Origin: Pseudomonadota bacterium
GTDB lineage: Bacteria > Pseudomonadota > Alphaproteobacteria > Rhizobiales > Xanthobacteraceae
Direction of reading: 5' to 3'
DNA: 64,000 nucleotides
Assembly: GCA_023388935.1 (NCBI GenBank)
Contig: JAEWFG010000410.1
Coordinates: 1-64,000 of the forward strand
How positions within the stretch are numbered: the stretch's first letter is position 1; each line of letters opens with the position of its first letter. Below the pieces are notes generated by a model, which ran no database searches, was not told where the DNA came from, and worked only from the letters and a program-made list of their open reading frames with translations. Below, in pieces: positions 8,468 to 17,370 of the stretch. Position numbers and translations under genes: made by a program.

Positions 8468-8640
8468 GCGACATTCGTCTTGCCCCATGCGGCGGGAAAC
8501 ACAAGCCGGGGACTCTGAACTACTGCCCCTATTGCGGGGCGTTAACCGACGAACCCGCGTTCAATGCGATCAGCAGGCTTTCGCGCTGCATTGATGAGTC
8601 CAAAAAGCAGCTAACGAATGGAGAGCGCCGTGGCGACTAA
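8464..8640 (+). CDS. Small zinc-ribbon-like protein
   Basis: A 58-aa protein starting MSDIRLAPCGGKHKPGTLNYCPYCGAL. The CxxC (CPYC) plus an earlier Cys suggests a partial zinc ribbon. The ATG overlaps the terminase small-subunit stop (ATGA), giving translational coupling. The gene also overlaps the start of the HD-domain gene downstream. Function unknown. Confidence 0.6.
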   Translation: MSDIRLAPCGGKHKPGTLNYCPYCGALTDEPAFNAISRLSRCIDESKKQLTNGERRGD

Positions 8641-9079
8641 GGGTGAGATGCTTTCGAGGATGATTTCGCTGGCGACCGAGCGGCACGCCGGACAGTACGA
8701 CAAGGGCGGGCGTCCCTACATCCTGCACGTTCTCACCGTCATGCACCGGTTGCGGACGGATGACGAGGAGTTGCAGTGCATTGCGGTCGGGCACGATCTC
8801 GCCGAGGACACCAACACGACCGCGGGCGAATTGCGCAGCATGGGGTTTAGCGAGCGCGTGATCAACGGAATCTTTTGCCTCACCAAACTCAGCACCGACA
8901 ACGACGCCTCTTACCGAGAGCGCGTCATGTCAAATCCGGACGCTATCAGGGTCAAGATCGAGGATCTTCGCCACAACAGCGACATTCGGCGACTGAAAGG
9001 CATAGGACCGAAGGACATTCAACGCATGATTGGCTATCACGAGTTCTATCTAGAACTCGTCGCGGCCAGTCGTTCATGA
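8630..9079 (+). CDS. HD-domain phosphohydrolase-like protein
   Basis: A 149-aa protein resembling the HD catalytic half of RelA/SpoT-type hydrolases. ATERHAGQYDKGGRPYILHVLTV holds the first His, GHDLAEDT is the HD dyad, and DLRHNSD is a later conserved element. Such proteins hydrolyse (p)ppGpp or other nucleotides; the phage version may lower alarmone or nucleotide signals during infection, which is inference. The GTG at 8630 is chosen over the ATG at 8618 because GGAG lies six bases upstream of it. It sits between the terminase subunit genes, an unusual place for a metabolic gene. Confidence 0.72.
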   Translation: MATKGEMLSRMISLATERHAGQYDKGGRPYILHVLTVMHRLRTDDEELQCIAVGHDLAEDTNTTAGELRSMGFSERVINGIFCLTKLSTDNDASYRERVMSNPDAIRVKIEDLRHNSDIRRLKGIGPKDIQRMIGYHEFYLELVAASRS

Positions 9080-9086
9080 GCAGTGA

Positions 9087-11138
9087 ATGCCTGATTTCCT
9101 CGAACAGATCGTTGTCGATACCGCAGAGATGGTGCGGCCACCCGAGCGGCTGACCGTCTCGCAAGCGGCCGAGAAGTACCGGCAACTGAACAATCCCGGC
9201 AGTTATGTCGGTCCATGGGACAACACGATCGCGCCGTATGGCGTCGAAGTGATGGACGAGATGACGTCGCTCGACTACACGGGCCTCATTTTTGTTGGTC
9301 CCGCGCGTTCGGGCAAAAGCGACCTATTTTTCAATTTTTTGACACACACGGCCATCTGCGATCCCGCCGACATGATGGTCGTGCATATGACGCAGAACAC
9401 CGCGCGCGACTGGTCGAAGGGCGATCTGCAAAAGGTCTTTCGTCACTCCCCCGCGCTCGGCGGAAAAGTGAAGGCGGGACGGCAGAACCTGAACACCCAC
9501 GACATTTCTTTTCAGTCGGGAATGCGGGTGCTCGTGAAGTGGCCGACCATCACGGAGCTTTCCGGCAAGACGATCCCTCGCCTGTTCCTGATGGACTACG
9601 ATCGTATGCCGCTCGACGTGGACAAGGAAGGAACGCCGTTCGATCTTGCGCGCAAGCGCACGACCACCTTCGGCCGCTACGGCATGACGGTGGCTGAGAG
9701 TTCGCCGGGCTGGCCGGTCGAGAACCCGAAGTGGTTGGCGACGACGCCACACGAGGCGCCCCCGACGCCGGGCATCCTTGCGCTCTATAATCGCGGCGAT
9801 CGGCGTCGCTGGTATTGGCGCTGCCCCGAATGCAAGACGCCGTTCGAGCCAACGTTCCAGTGCCTCAACTATCCCGACAGCACCGACAAAATGGAAGCCG
9901 CCGAGATGGCGACGCTTCAATGTCCGCATTGCCAGTTCGACATTCCGCACGAGCGGAAGCGCGAGATGAACGGCGGTGGTCGCTGGATCAAGGACCGCAT
10001 GAAGTGGCTCCCCGACGGCTCGGTGGTCGGCGACCCCATTCGCTCGAGCATCGCGTCGTTCTGGCTGAAGGGCCCGGCTGCCGCGTTCGCCGATTGGAAG
10101 CTGCTCGTCCTCAACTATCTCAGCGCCTACGAGGAGTTCGAGAAGACGGGCAGCGAAGAAGGCCTGAAGACGACCGTCACCACCGACCAGGGCGAGCCCT
10201 ACGTCTCGCAGGGGTCCGAAGGCGAGCGACTGCCGGAGGATCTGAAAACCCGCTCCTACGATCTCGGCGAGAAGGTTGTCCCCGAAGGCGCGCGCTTCCT
10301 CATCGCCACGATCGACGTGCAGAAGAACCGGTTTGTGGTGCAGGTCCACGGCATTGGCGAGTTCGGCGACATGTGGATCGTCGATCGTTATGACGTCCGG
10401 AAGTCGGAGCGCACCGACGATGACGGTGAGCGCTATTGGATCAGCCCGGGGTCCTACGAAGAGGACTGGCGGCTGCTCGTTGACGCGGTGATCTTGAAGA
10501 CCTACCCGCTCTCGGACGGCAGCGGCCGTCACATGCAGATCAAGGTCGTCGGCTGCGACTCAGGCGGCCGCGAAGGCGTGACAGCAAACGCTTACAAATT
10601 CTGGCGCTGGCTCCGCGATCACTGCCCCGGCAACCTGCATCGCCGCTTCCAGTTGGTGAAGGGTTCGCCGTTGAAGTCGATCCCGCGGGTGGCGATCAGT
10701 TATCCCGACGCCGAGCGCAAGGACCGTCGCGCCGGCGCCAAGGGCGAAGTGCCGATCCTGATCATCAACTCCAACCAGGTGAAAGATCAGGTCAACAAGA
10801 TACTCGATCGTGAGTCCCCGGGCGGTGGTCGCGTGAGCTTCCCCGACTGGTTGCCCGATTGGTTTTATACCGAGCTCACCGTCGAAGTCCGGACAGCCAA
10901 GGGCTGGGAGAACCCGAAAAACCAGCGCAACGAGTCGTGGGACTTGCTCTGCTATTGCGTCGCAATCGGTCTCTCGCGGCACGTCAATGTCGAGCGGATC
11001 GACTGGACGAACCCGCCTTCCTGGGCGGCCGAGTGGGACAAAAACGACTTGATATTGGCGGCCGGTGTCGAACAACGATTTGAATCTCAACCAAAGAGTG
11101 ATATGGGGTTGGAACGACTCGGCTCAGAATTGGCGTGA
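9087..11138 (+). CDS. terL: Terminase large subunit, GpA family
   Basis: The 683-aa packaging motor has an N-terminal ATPase and a C-terminal nuclease. Walker A is GPARSGKS (about residue 72), after a GPWDNTIAPYGVEVMDEM block typical of lambda GpA relatives. A CxxC pair around residues 248-251 (CPEC) and another at about 277-280 (CPHC) form the expected zinc site. The nuclease half shows ATIDVQKNRFVVQVHG (metal-binding Asp) and VVGCDSGG. It cuts concatemers and drives DNA into the prohead with the small subunit encoded upstream. Length is normal for GpA-type terminases. Confidence 0.93.
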   Translation: MPDFLEQIVVDTAEMVRPPERLTVSQAAEKYRQLNNPGSYVGPWDNTIAPYGVEVMDEMTSLDYTGLIFVGPARSGKSDLFFNFLTHTAICDPADMMVVHMTQNTARDWSKGDLQKVFRHSPALGGKVKAGRQNLNTHDISFQSGMRVLVKWPTITELSGKTIPRLFLMDYDRMPLDVDKEGTPFDLARKRTTTFGRYGMTVAESSPGWPVENPKWLATTPHEAPPTPGILALYNRGDRRRWYWRCPECKTPFEPTFQCLNYPDSTDKMEAAEMATLQCPHCQFDIPHERKREMNGGGRWIKDRMKWLPDGSVVGDPIRSSIASFWLKGPAAAFADWKLLVLNYLSAYEEFEKTGSEEGLKTTVTTDQGEPYVSQGSEGERLPEDLKTRSYDLGEKVVPEGARFLIATIDVQKNRFVVQVHGIGEFGDMWIVDRYDVRKSERTDDDGERYWISPGSYEEDWRLLVDAVILKTYPLSDGSGRHMQIKVVGCDSGGREGVTANAYKFWRWLRDHCPGNLHRRFQLVKGSPLKSIPRVAISYPDAERKDRRAGAKGEVPILIINSNQVKDQVNKILDRESPGGGRVSFPDWLPDWFYTELTVEVRTAKGWENPKNQRNESWDLLCYCVAIGLSRHVNVERIDWTNPPSWAAEWDKNDLILAAGVEQRFESQPKSDMGLERLGSELA

Positions 11139-11150
11139 TCCGGACCCCTC

Positions 11151-11363
11151 ATGGCTTCGACTTCCGAACTGCTAGCTGATGCTAAGACCGCCTACCACTC
11201 TCTTTTGACGGGGAAACAGGCGGTGGAGTTTCGCGACTCCAACGGCGAAACCGTCCGATACAACGTGGCGAACATTTCGAAGCTGGCGGCCTACATCTCC
11301 GATCTCGAACGCCAGTTGTCCACAAGCCCCTGCATGTCAGGCCCGATGCGAGTTTGGTTCTGA
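11151..11363 (+). CDS. Head-tail joining protein gpW
   Basis: The 70-aa protein shows the gpW family pattern: LLADAKTAYHSLLTGKQAVEF followed by a beta element and the helix ISKLAAYISDLERQL. In lambda, gpW seals the portal after DNA filling. Position between large terminase and portal is the lambda order (A-W-B). The stop overlaps the portal start as TGATG, indicating coupled translation. Confidence 0.9.
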   Translation: MASTSELLADAKTAYHSLLTGKQAVEFRDSNGETVRYNVANISKLAAYISDLERQLSTSPCMSGPMRVWF

Positions 11364-13033
11364 TGCAGGCTGACCCCGAAATCGACGCGCTGCTCGGAAA
11401 TGCCCTCCCCGCAGTGGTCGCGCCTTCAACGGGCAAGGCGGTGGCGTTTGTCGGCGGCCCGTATGATGGCGCCGACAGGTATTCGACCGAACTCGCGACC
11501 TGGCAGCCTTCGCTCGGGTCCGCCGACTTCGACATCCTGCCCGACAAGCCGGTCCTCGACGCCCGCGTTCGCGACACCCTGCGCAATGACTCCTATGTGC
11601 AAAGCGGTATCGCGATGCACAAGGACAACATCGTCGGGTCGATGTTCCTGCTCAATTCGAAGCCGGATTTCAAAGTCCTCGGCCTCGACGAGACCTGGGC
11701 GGAAGAATTCCAGGAAGAGGTCGAGTCGAAGTTTACCCTCTGGGCTGAGAGCGAGAGCAACTGGCCGGATGCCGCCCGCGTCAACACGCTGACGTCGCTC
11801 GTCCGCCTCGCGGTCGGCGTTTACGGCATGGCCGGCGAAGTCCTCGGCTCGGTCGAGTGGATGCGCGATCCCGCCCGTCCGTTCAGCACGGCGATCCAGA
11901 TGATCGACCTCGATCGCCTGTCCAACCCGAACGGGATCATCAACAACCCGAATCTGCGCGGCGGTGTTCAGCGCGATCGGTACGGCGCGCCCGTCGGCTA
12001 TCACATTCGGATGGCTCATCCGACCGACTACTTCAATCCCGACAGCTACATGTGGAAATACGTTCCGATCCGCAAGCCGTGGGGTCGGCTGCAGATGATC
12101 CACATCGTCGAGCAGACGCGGCCGGACCAGACCCGCGGCATCGCCGAAATGGTCTCGGCGCTCAAGGAACTCCGGATCACCAAGCGCTTCCGCGACATCG
12201 TGTTGCAGAACGCGGTCGTCAACGCGACCTATGCCGCCTCGATCGAGAGCGACCTACCCTCCGACGCCGTGTTTCAGCAGCTCGGCGGTGGCAACCTGAA
12301 TGACGCGGGCGGCGCGGTCAGTTGGGCGACATCCTATCTGGACGCGATCAATCGGTACGCCGGCGGGGCCAAGAACCTGCGGCTCGACGGCGTCAAGATC
12401 CCGCACCTGTTCCCCGGGACGAAGCTGCAATTGCGGCCCGCCGGTCAGGGCGGCCCGCTCGGCACCGAGTTCGAGCAGTCCCTGCTCCGCTATATCGCGG
12501 CGAACCTGAACGTCAGCTACGAGCAGCTTTCGCGCGACTACAGCCAATCGAACTACTCGTCGATCCGAGCGGCCCTGGTCGAGACGTGGAAGTTCATGCA
12601 GTCCCGCAAGCGCATGGTCGCCGACCGGTTTGCGTCGAGCATCTTCCGGCTCTGGCTGGAAGAGGCGATCAACAAGAACCAGATCGCGACCCTGTCGAAG
12701 GCCTCGCCGTCGTTCTACGAAGGCCTGAACGCCGACGCCTACGCCAAATGCGAATGGATCGGCGCCAGCCGCGGCCAGATCGACGAGTTGAAGGAAACGC
12801 AGGCCGCCGTGCTGCGCCTCGACAACGGCTTGTCGACCTTGGAGGACGAGCACGGCCGCATGGGCAAGGACTGGCGCGCGGTGATCCGCCAGCGCAAGCG
12901 TGAAAAGACCATTCTCGTCGCAGCCGGCCTGTACGTCGACCCGAACAGCCAGAACACCAAGAACGCCCTGAAGCCTTCGACCGAAGCCGACAATCCCGAT
13001 CAGAAGCCAGCGAAGAAGAAGCAAAATGCTTAA
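11363..13033 (+). CDS. Portal protein, lambda B family
   Basis: The 556-aa protein should form the dodecameric DNA entry vertex. Features of the lambda-type portal family are present: ARVRDTLRNDSYVQSGIAMH, KDNIVGSMFLL, the AGEVLGSVEWM region and LSRDYSQSNYSSIRAALVE near residue 385. The ATG at 11363 (TGATG overlap with gpW) is taken rather than an upstream TTG. The N-terminus reads MQADPEIDALLGN, possibly a weak relative of the DLLG tag. The C-terminus is Lys-rich. Confidence 0.93.
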   Translation: MQADPEIDALLGNALPAVVAPSTGKAVAFVGGPYDGADRYSTELATWQPSLGSADFDILPDKPVLDARVRDTLRNDSYVQSGIAMHKDNIVGSMFLLNSKPDFKVLGLDETWAEEFQEEVESKFTLWAESESNWPDAARVNTLTSLVRLAVGVYGMAGEVLGSVEWMRDPARPFSTAIQMIDLDRLSNPNGIINNPNLRGGVQRDRYGAPVGYHIRMAHPTDYFNPDSYMWKYVPIRKPWGRLQMIHIVEQTRPDQTRGIAEMVSALKELRITKRFRDIVLQNAVVNATYAASIESDLPSDAVFQQLGGGNLNDAGGAVSWATSYLDAINRYAGGAKNLRLDGVKIPHLFPGTKLQLRPAGQGGPLGTEFEQSLLRYIAANLNVSYEQLSRDYSQSNYSSIRAALVETWKFMQSRKRMVADRFASSIFRLWLEEAINKNQIATLSKASPSFYEGLNADAYAKCEWIGASRGQIDELKETQAAVLRLDNGLSTLEDEHGRMGKDWRAVIRQRKREKTILVAAGLYVDPNSQNTKNALKPSTEADNPDQKPAKKKQNA

Positions 13034-14345
13034 TCCCCTGATCGCGCGCTTTAGCGGCATTCCGGCCTTCGTCAACGAAGGCTCGAGTGTCCTGTTCGAA
13101 AGCTGCCTGCAGCAGGTTGCGCAGCACGAACGCGCGTTCGAGATGCTGAACGAGGGGATGCAGGCCGATGATGGCTTCTGGCCGGCTGCGGACGATTGGC
13201 GCGCAGTATATCGCCCCTACAACGTGCGCGACGGCGTGTTGCTGATCCCGGTCAAGGGCGTCCTGCTGCATGAGTTCCCGTTCGCGCTGGGCAATTGGGC
13301 CACCGGGTACGAGTACATCTGGCGCGCGTTCAAACGTGGCATGGCCGACGAGGGGGTGAAGGGTATCGCCTTCATCTGCAACACCCCCGGCGGCATGGTC
13401 GCCGGATGCTTCGATGCCGGCGACAAGATGTTCGCGATGCGCGGGCAGAAGCCGATCCGGGCATTCGCCCAGGAGAGCGCCTATTCGGCCGGCTACGCGA
13501 TCGCGTCGGTGGCCGACCACATCAACGTGTCCGCAACCGGCGGCGTCGGCTCGATCGGCGTCGTGACGATGCACGTCGACATGAGCAAGGCGCTCGACGA
13601 CGCGGGTTTCAAGATCACCTTCATTCAGTATGGGAAGCACAAGACGGACGGAAATCCGTACGAGTCTCTCAGCAAGGAAGCGAAGGCGCGCATTCAGGCT
13701 CGGATCGACGAGCTCGGTGAGATTTTCGTGACCAAGATGGCACGAAATCGGGGATTGGACGAACAGGTCATTCGGGATTTCGAAGCCCTGACGTTCACCG
13801 CCTCGGAAGCAACGTCAAACGGGTTGGCCGACTCTGTCGGTTCTCTCGACGACGCCGTGGCCGCATTCGCGGCCGATTGTTCCCTCGACGATGGAGACGA
13901 CGAAATGACTGACAAAACCACGGGGGTCGATCAGGCCACCCACGACGCCGCTGTTGCCAACGCCCGCACCGAAGGTCACGCGGCCGGACTCAAGGAAGGT
14001 GCGACGGCCGCGACCACCCGCATCTCCGCGATCCTGGCGCTCGACGAGTCCAAGTCTCGCCATGCCTCGGCTCTCAACATTGCGTTGACGACCGACCTGT
14101 CGGTTGAGCAGGCGAAGGGCCTGCTCGGCACCTTGCCGGAAGAGAAAGCCGCGGCCCTGGCCGCTGCGCCCGCCGCCGGCGGCAAGACCGAGACGCCTTT
14201 CGAGAAGGCGATGAACACGGGCGACAACCCGAACCTCGGCGCGGGTCACAAGGAAGAGACGGCCGACACCACCGACGACCAGTCGGCCGCCATCCTCGGT
14301 GACTACCGCGCGGCGGTGGGTACCCCGAAGAAGTCGGCAGCGTAA
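13026..14345 (+). CDS. S49-family prohead protease/scaffold fusion
   Basis: The 439-aa protein has an N-terminal SppA/ClpP-like serine protease (residues about 60-280). GIAFICNTPGGMVAGCFDAG forms the oxyanion region, the catalytic Ser lies in QESAYSAGYAIAS, and SVGSIGVVTMHVDMSKAL follows, as in lambda gpC. After residue about 293 comes an Ala/Glu-rich scaffold-like segment (TTRISAILALDES is typical). It degrades scaffold during capsid maturation. It overlaps the portal gene by 8 bases. A shorter in-frame scaffold start is annotated separately. Confidence 0.9.
   Translation: MLNPLIARFSGIPAFVNEGSSVLFESCLQQVAQHERAFEMLNEGMQADDGFWPAADDWRAVYRPYNVRDGVLLIPVKGVLLHEFPFALGNWATGYEYIWRAFKRGMADEGVKGIAFICNTPGGMVAGCFDAGDKMFAMRGQKPIRAFAQESAYSAGYAIASVADHINVSATGGVGSIGVVTMHVDMSKALDDAGFKITFIQYGKHKTDGNPYESLSKEAKARIQARIDELGEIFVTKMARNRGLDEQVIRDFEALTFTASEATSNGLADSVGSLDDAVAAFAADCSLDDGDDEMTDKTTGVDQATHDAAVANARTEGHAAGLKEGATAATTRISAILALDESKSRHASALNIALTTDLSVEQAKGLLGTLPEEKAAALAAAPAAGGKTETPFEKAMNTGDNPNLGAGHKEETADTTDDQSAAILGDYRAAVGTPKKSAA
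13905..14345 (+). CDS. Nested scaffold protein (Nu3-like internal start)
   Basis: An in-frame ATG at 13905 is preceded by GGAG at a suitable distance. It lies exactly where the protease domain ends and the scaffold-like domain begins (MTDKTTGVDQATHDAAV). The product would be 146 aa, acidic and Ala-rich, sharing its C-terminus with the protease. This mirrors lambda C/Nu3. Expression from this start is inferred from context. Confidence 0.65.
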   Translation: MTDKTTGVDQATHDAAVANARTEGHAAGLKEGATAATTRISAILALDESKSRHASALNIALTTDLSVEQAKGLLGTLPEEKAAALAAAPAAGGKTETPFEKAMNTGDNPNLGAGHKEETADTTDDQSAAILGDYRAAVGTPKKSAA

Positions 14346-14419
14346 CGCCGCGAAGTTCGCGACATCGGCGGCCGAGATGCCGCCGATGAGTTCCAGCCTC
14401 AAACCAGAAAGCTACTCCA

Positions 14420-14827
14420 ATGACCACGAACATCCCGTACGACAAGGTTGGTATCGCGGACTTCGATACCACCGACACCTTCTCCCAGGTCGAGCTTTTC
14501 AACTCGACGGAGCCGGACATCACGACCGAAGACTTCGAAGTCGCCGCGAGCACCACGCTCAAGGCCTTCGCCGTGGTCGGTCTGAACGCGAGCGGCAAGC
14601 TCGTCATGGCGCAGACCAGCAGCACCGCTGTCGTGCCCATCGGCGTGACCACTGCCGGCATCACGACTGACAGCAGCAACCCGAAGCGCATCGCGATCTA
14701 TCGCTCGGGCAACTTCAATCCCGCCGCGCTCGTCTGGCACACGGACTACGACACCGTCGCCAAGCAGTGCGCCGCGTTCCGAGGCTCGCCGACGCCGACG
14801 AACATCATCGTCCGCGCGCGGCTCTGA
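14420..14827 (+). CDS. Head decoration protein D-like
   Basis: A 135-aa protein in the slot between scaffold and major capsid, as lambda gpD. The family (HDPD) pattern is visible: TLKAFAVVGLNASGKLVMA, VVPIGVTTAGI and a C-terminal FNPAALVWHTDYDT block. It would trimerise on expanded capsids and stabilise packaged DNA. A 74-bp gap separates it from the protease gene. Confidence 0.85.
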   Translation: MTTNIPYDKVGIADFDTTDTFSQVELFNSTEPDITTEDFEVAASTTLKAFAVVGLNASGKLVMAQTSSTAVVPIGVTTAGITTDSSNPKRIAIYRSGNFNPAALVWHTDYDTVAKQCAAFRGSPTPTNIIVRARL

Positions 14828-14875
14828 TCGAGCCTCGGCCCGCCTTCAACCCCTCGCACCTGAAAGAAACGCATC

Positions 14876-15925
14876 ATGACTTGGACCAACTATAGCCTCT
14901 GGAACACGCGGACCCTGCTCGGCGTCTACCGCGACCTGCTGCCGCCGATTAACTACTGGACCGACCTGCTCTTTCCGAACCAGATGAACTCGACTGACGA
15001 GTACATCGATTTCGGCAAGATCCCGCGTGTGAACCGCAAGCTCGCCCCCTTCGTCGTGCCGATGGCGCAGGGTCGTCCGATCTACGAGGAAGCGGCTTAC
15101 CTGACCCGCTTCAAGCCCGCCTACATCAAGGCCAGCGACCCGGTGACCCCGAGCCGGGTGCTGACCCGTCGCGCGGGCTCCCTGCTCGCTCCGGGCCAGG
15201 ATAGCCCGATGGCGCGCTACAACGCCATCAAGGCGGACATCGTCCAGTACCATCGCAATGCGGTCGAGCGCCGGCTCGAATGGCTGGCGGCCAAGGCGGT
15301 CCTCGACGGCAAGGTGGTGATCGAGGGCGAGGACTATCCGAGCACCCTGGTCGACTTCCAGCGCGCGGCCGGTCACACCATCGTTCTGGGCTCGGGCGCT
15401 CGTTGGGGCGACGCGGGCATTTCCATCATGGACAGCATTCAGTCGTGGATGGACACGATGCATCTGGCGCCGTTCGGCGGCGCTCCGAACCGCATCACGG
15501 TCGGCACGGCTGCATGGGGAGTCATGCGCAAGGACCCCGAGATCCTGGCGAACATGAACAAGTTCTACCGGGGCAACGAGGCTGACATCAAGACCGGCCT
15601 GATCGGTACCGGCGAAGCCCGCTACGTCGGCACTCTCATGCCGGGCCTCGACGTCTGGGTCTACAACGATTTCTACGCGGTCAATGGGACGGTCACCCCG
15701 TTCATGTCCACGAAGGACGTTGTGCTCACCGGCCCGGCCGTCACCGGCTACCAGTGCTTCGGCGCCATCATGGACGTGCACGCGCAGTTCCAGTCGCTGC
15801 CGATCTTCATCCGCAACTACATCGCCGACGGCGACGTGGCGATCGAACAGATCCTCACGCAGTCCGCCCCGCTGATGGTGCCGGTGAACCCGAACGCCAC
15901 GCTGAAGGCGACCGTCCTCGGCTAA
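14876..15925 (+). CDS. Major capsid protein E
   Basis: The 349-aa protein of the lambda gpE family forms the icosahedral shell. Diagnostic stretches include LPPINYWTDLLFPNQMN, EYIDFGKIPRVNRKLAPFV, the ERRLEWLAAKAVLDGKV region and a C-terminal VPVNPNATLKATVLG. Length is normal. A strong hairpin immediately follows the stop codon. Confidence 0.93.
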   Translation: MTWTNYSLWNTRTLLGVYRDLLPPINYWTDLLFPNQMNSTDEYIDFGKIPRVNRKLAPFVVPMAQGRPIYEEAAYLTRFKPAYIKASDPVTPSRVLTRRAGSLLAPGQDSPMARYNAIKADIVQYHRNAVERRLEWLAAKAVLDGKVVIEGEDYPSTLVDFQRAAGHTIVLGSGARWGDAGISIMDSIQSWMDTMHLAPFGGAPNRITVGTAAWGVMRKDPEILANMNKFYRGNEADIKTGLIGTGEARYVGTLMPGLDVWVYNDFYAVNGTVTPFMSTKDVVLTGPAVTGYQCFGAIMDVHAQFQSLPIFIRNYIADGDVAIEQILTQSAPLMVPVNPNATLKATVLG

Positions 15926-15932
15926 CGCAACC

Positions 15933-15960
15933 GACGCCGGGTAGTTCGCTGCCCGGCGTC
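15933..15960 (+). terminator. Hairpin after the capsid gene
   Basis: GACGCCGGG (15933-15941) pairs perfectly with CCCGGCGTC (15952-15960) around a 10-base loop. The downstream T-tract is poor (TTCGACTT). It may partly terminate or stabilise the 3' end of the capsid mRNA, boosting capsid relative to downstream tail genes. Confidence 0.6.
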
Positions 15961-16007
15961 TTCGACTTGAACGACCCTATCCCGCAACCGACGAAGAAAG
16001 AACTCCG

Positions 16008-16379
16008 ATGCCCAAAGCATTTGCGATCCACACCATTCACATCGGGCGCGCGCCTGGTACCGTCAACGAGCTCACCGGCAAGATCACCAAGCACGCACTG
16101 GTCGATGAGTACAAGCCGGGTGACATCTTCGAATGCAGCGAGAAGCAGTTCGCTGAACTCGAAAAGCTTGGCTCGGTTCGCGAAGCCAATACCGTGGATG
16201 AGGCGGCGGCCGAGGCGCGCGGCTACGTCGATCCGGCCGTCGTGCGCGCGGCCAACGCCGAACCCGAGAAGCCGGCGAAGGCGCACGTTGAGAAGCACGC
16301 TGACGCCAAGCACGCTGACAAGTCGCATGGTGACAAGGGCGACGGCAAGCCCGCTGGCGGCGACAACCTGCTCGGCTGA
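16008..16379 (+). CDS. Hypothetical head-region protein with NLLG tail
   Basis: A 123-aa protein with an N-terminal globular part (residues 1-75, PGDIFECSEKQFAELEKLG) resembling small head-completion/gpFII-neighbour proteins. A low-complexity Lys/His/Ala/Asp tail follows, ending GGDNLLG, a variant of the phage-wide terminal tag. It sits between capsid and connector genes, so a structural or assembly role is likely. No family recognised. Confidence 0.7.
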   Translation: MPKAFAIHTIHIGRAPGTVNELTGKITKHALVDEYKPGDIFECSEKQFAELEKLGSVREANTVDEAAAEARGYVDPAVVRAANAEPEKPAKAHVEKHADAKHADKSHGDKGDGKPAGGDNLLG

Positions 16380-16381
16380 CC

Positions 16382-16762
16382 GTGGAATCGCTTCGCACAT
16401 TGAAGCGTCGAGCTCGCCGGGATCTGCACAACGCGCTGCTGGTCCCGGCGCTCTATCTGCTGGGCGATAGCCCGTGGGTGGACCCTCCCCTCATTCATGT
16501 TCGCCTTCACGTCAAATTCAACGATGTCGGCGATCTGCAGGGTACGAATTTTCATTTCGCGACACGGCAGGAAGTCACCCCCAAGATCGTATTCGACTTG
16601 GGCGAGATCGACCCTGTCGGTGGCGCGATCATCTCGATCGAGGCCGGCGAGGCCTACCGCGTGGACAACCTCATGCCGCCGGACGATCAGTTTGTCACCG
16701 CCGAGGTCATCCGCCTCTCTGCGCGCCAGGCGCAAGGGCTCCCCGTACCGGGAGCAATCTGA
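16382..16762 (+). CDS. Putative head-tail connector protein
   Basis: A 126-aa protein starting with GTG two bases after the preceding stop and overlapping the next gene (TGATG). It is basic at the N-terminus (LRTLKRRARRDLH) with a beta-rich C-terminal half (IISIEAGEAYRVDNLMPPDDQFVTAEV). Position between capsid and tail-completion genes suggests a lambda FII-like joining role. Family not certain. Confidence 0.65.
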   Translation: MESLRTLKRRARRDLHNALLVPALYLLGDSPWVDPPLIHVRLHVKFNDVGDLQGTNFHFATRQEVTPKIVFDLGEIDPVGGAIISIEAGEAYRVDNLMPPDDQFVTAEVIRLSARQAQGLPVPGAI

Positions 16763-17370
16763 TGGCCGGGCTTTACGCCGTCGCGATCGAAGGTCTGGAC
16801 TCTCTCAAGCGGTATGAGGAGTTGCCGGCGAAGATCGAGCGCGCCGCCTCTCGCGCCATCAATGCGGCGTCCGATCGTGCGCGCGCCGCTGCCGCTCGCG
16901 CCATTCGGCTCCAGGTCAATCTCCCCGCTTCCTATCTCACGGGCGACGACTCCCGCCTCCGGGTCGTCAAGCGCGCCTCGGCCGGTGATCTTGAGGCCAT
17001 CGTGCGCGGTCGCCAGCGGCCGACGTCGCTTGCGCGCTTCGTCACCTCGGGCTCGGTCGGATCGCGCAACGGCGTGACGGTGGAGGTGAAAAGCGGATCG
17101 GCCCGGTTCATGCGCCGAGCTTTCCTCATCCGCCTGCGCGCCGGCACCGCGGACCTCGACACCAAGTCGAACCTCGGGCTCGCGATCCGCCTCAAGGCCG
17201 GCGAGAGCCTGACGAACAAGCGCGCCGCGATCCGCATGAACAACGGGCTGTACCTGCTCTACGGCCCTTCCGTCGATCAGGTATTCCGGTCGGTTCGGGA
17301 CGACATCACCCCCGACATTGCCGATTATCTCGAACGCGAATTCGGCCGCCTATTGGATCTGGACTCATGA
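16762..17370 (+). CDS. Tail completion protein, gpZ-like
   Basis: A 202-aa very basic helical protein (KIERAASRAINAASDRARAAAARAI), matching the minor tail protein Z/HK97 gp10 type of proteins that attach tail to head. The ATG at 16762 overlaps the previous stop. The longer frame upstream is a shadow. It is followed by a tail-terminator-like gene with ATGA overlap, the normal Z-U order. Confidence 0.7.
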   Translation: MAGLYAVAIEGLDSLKRYEELPAKIERAASRAINAASDRARAAAARAIRLQVNLPASYLTGDDSRLRVVKRASAGDLEAIVRGRQRPTSLARFVTSGSVGSRNGVTVEVKSGSARFMRRAFLIRLRAGTADLDTKSNLGLAIRLKAGESLTNKRAAIRMNNGLYLLYGPSVDQVFRSVRDDITPDIADYLEREFGRLLDLDS

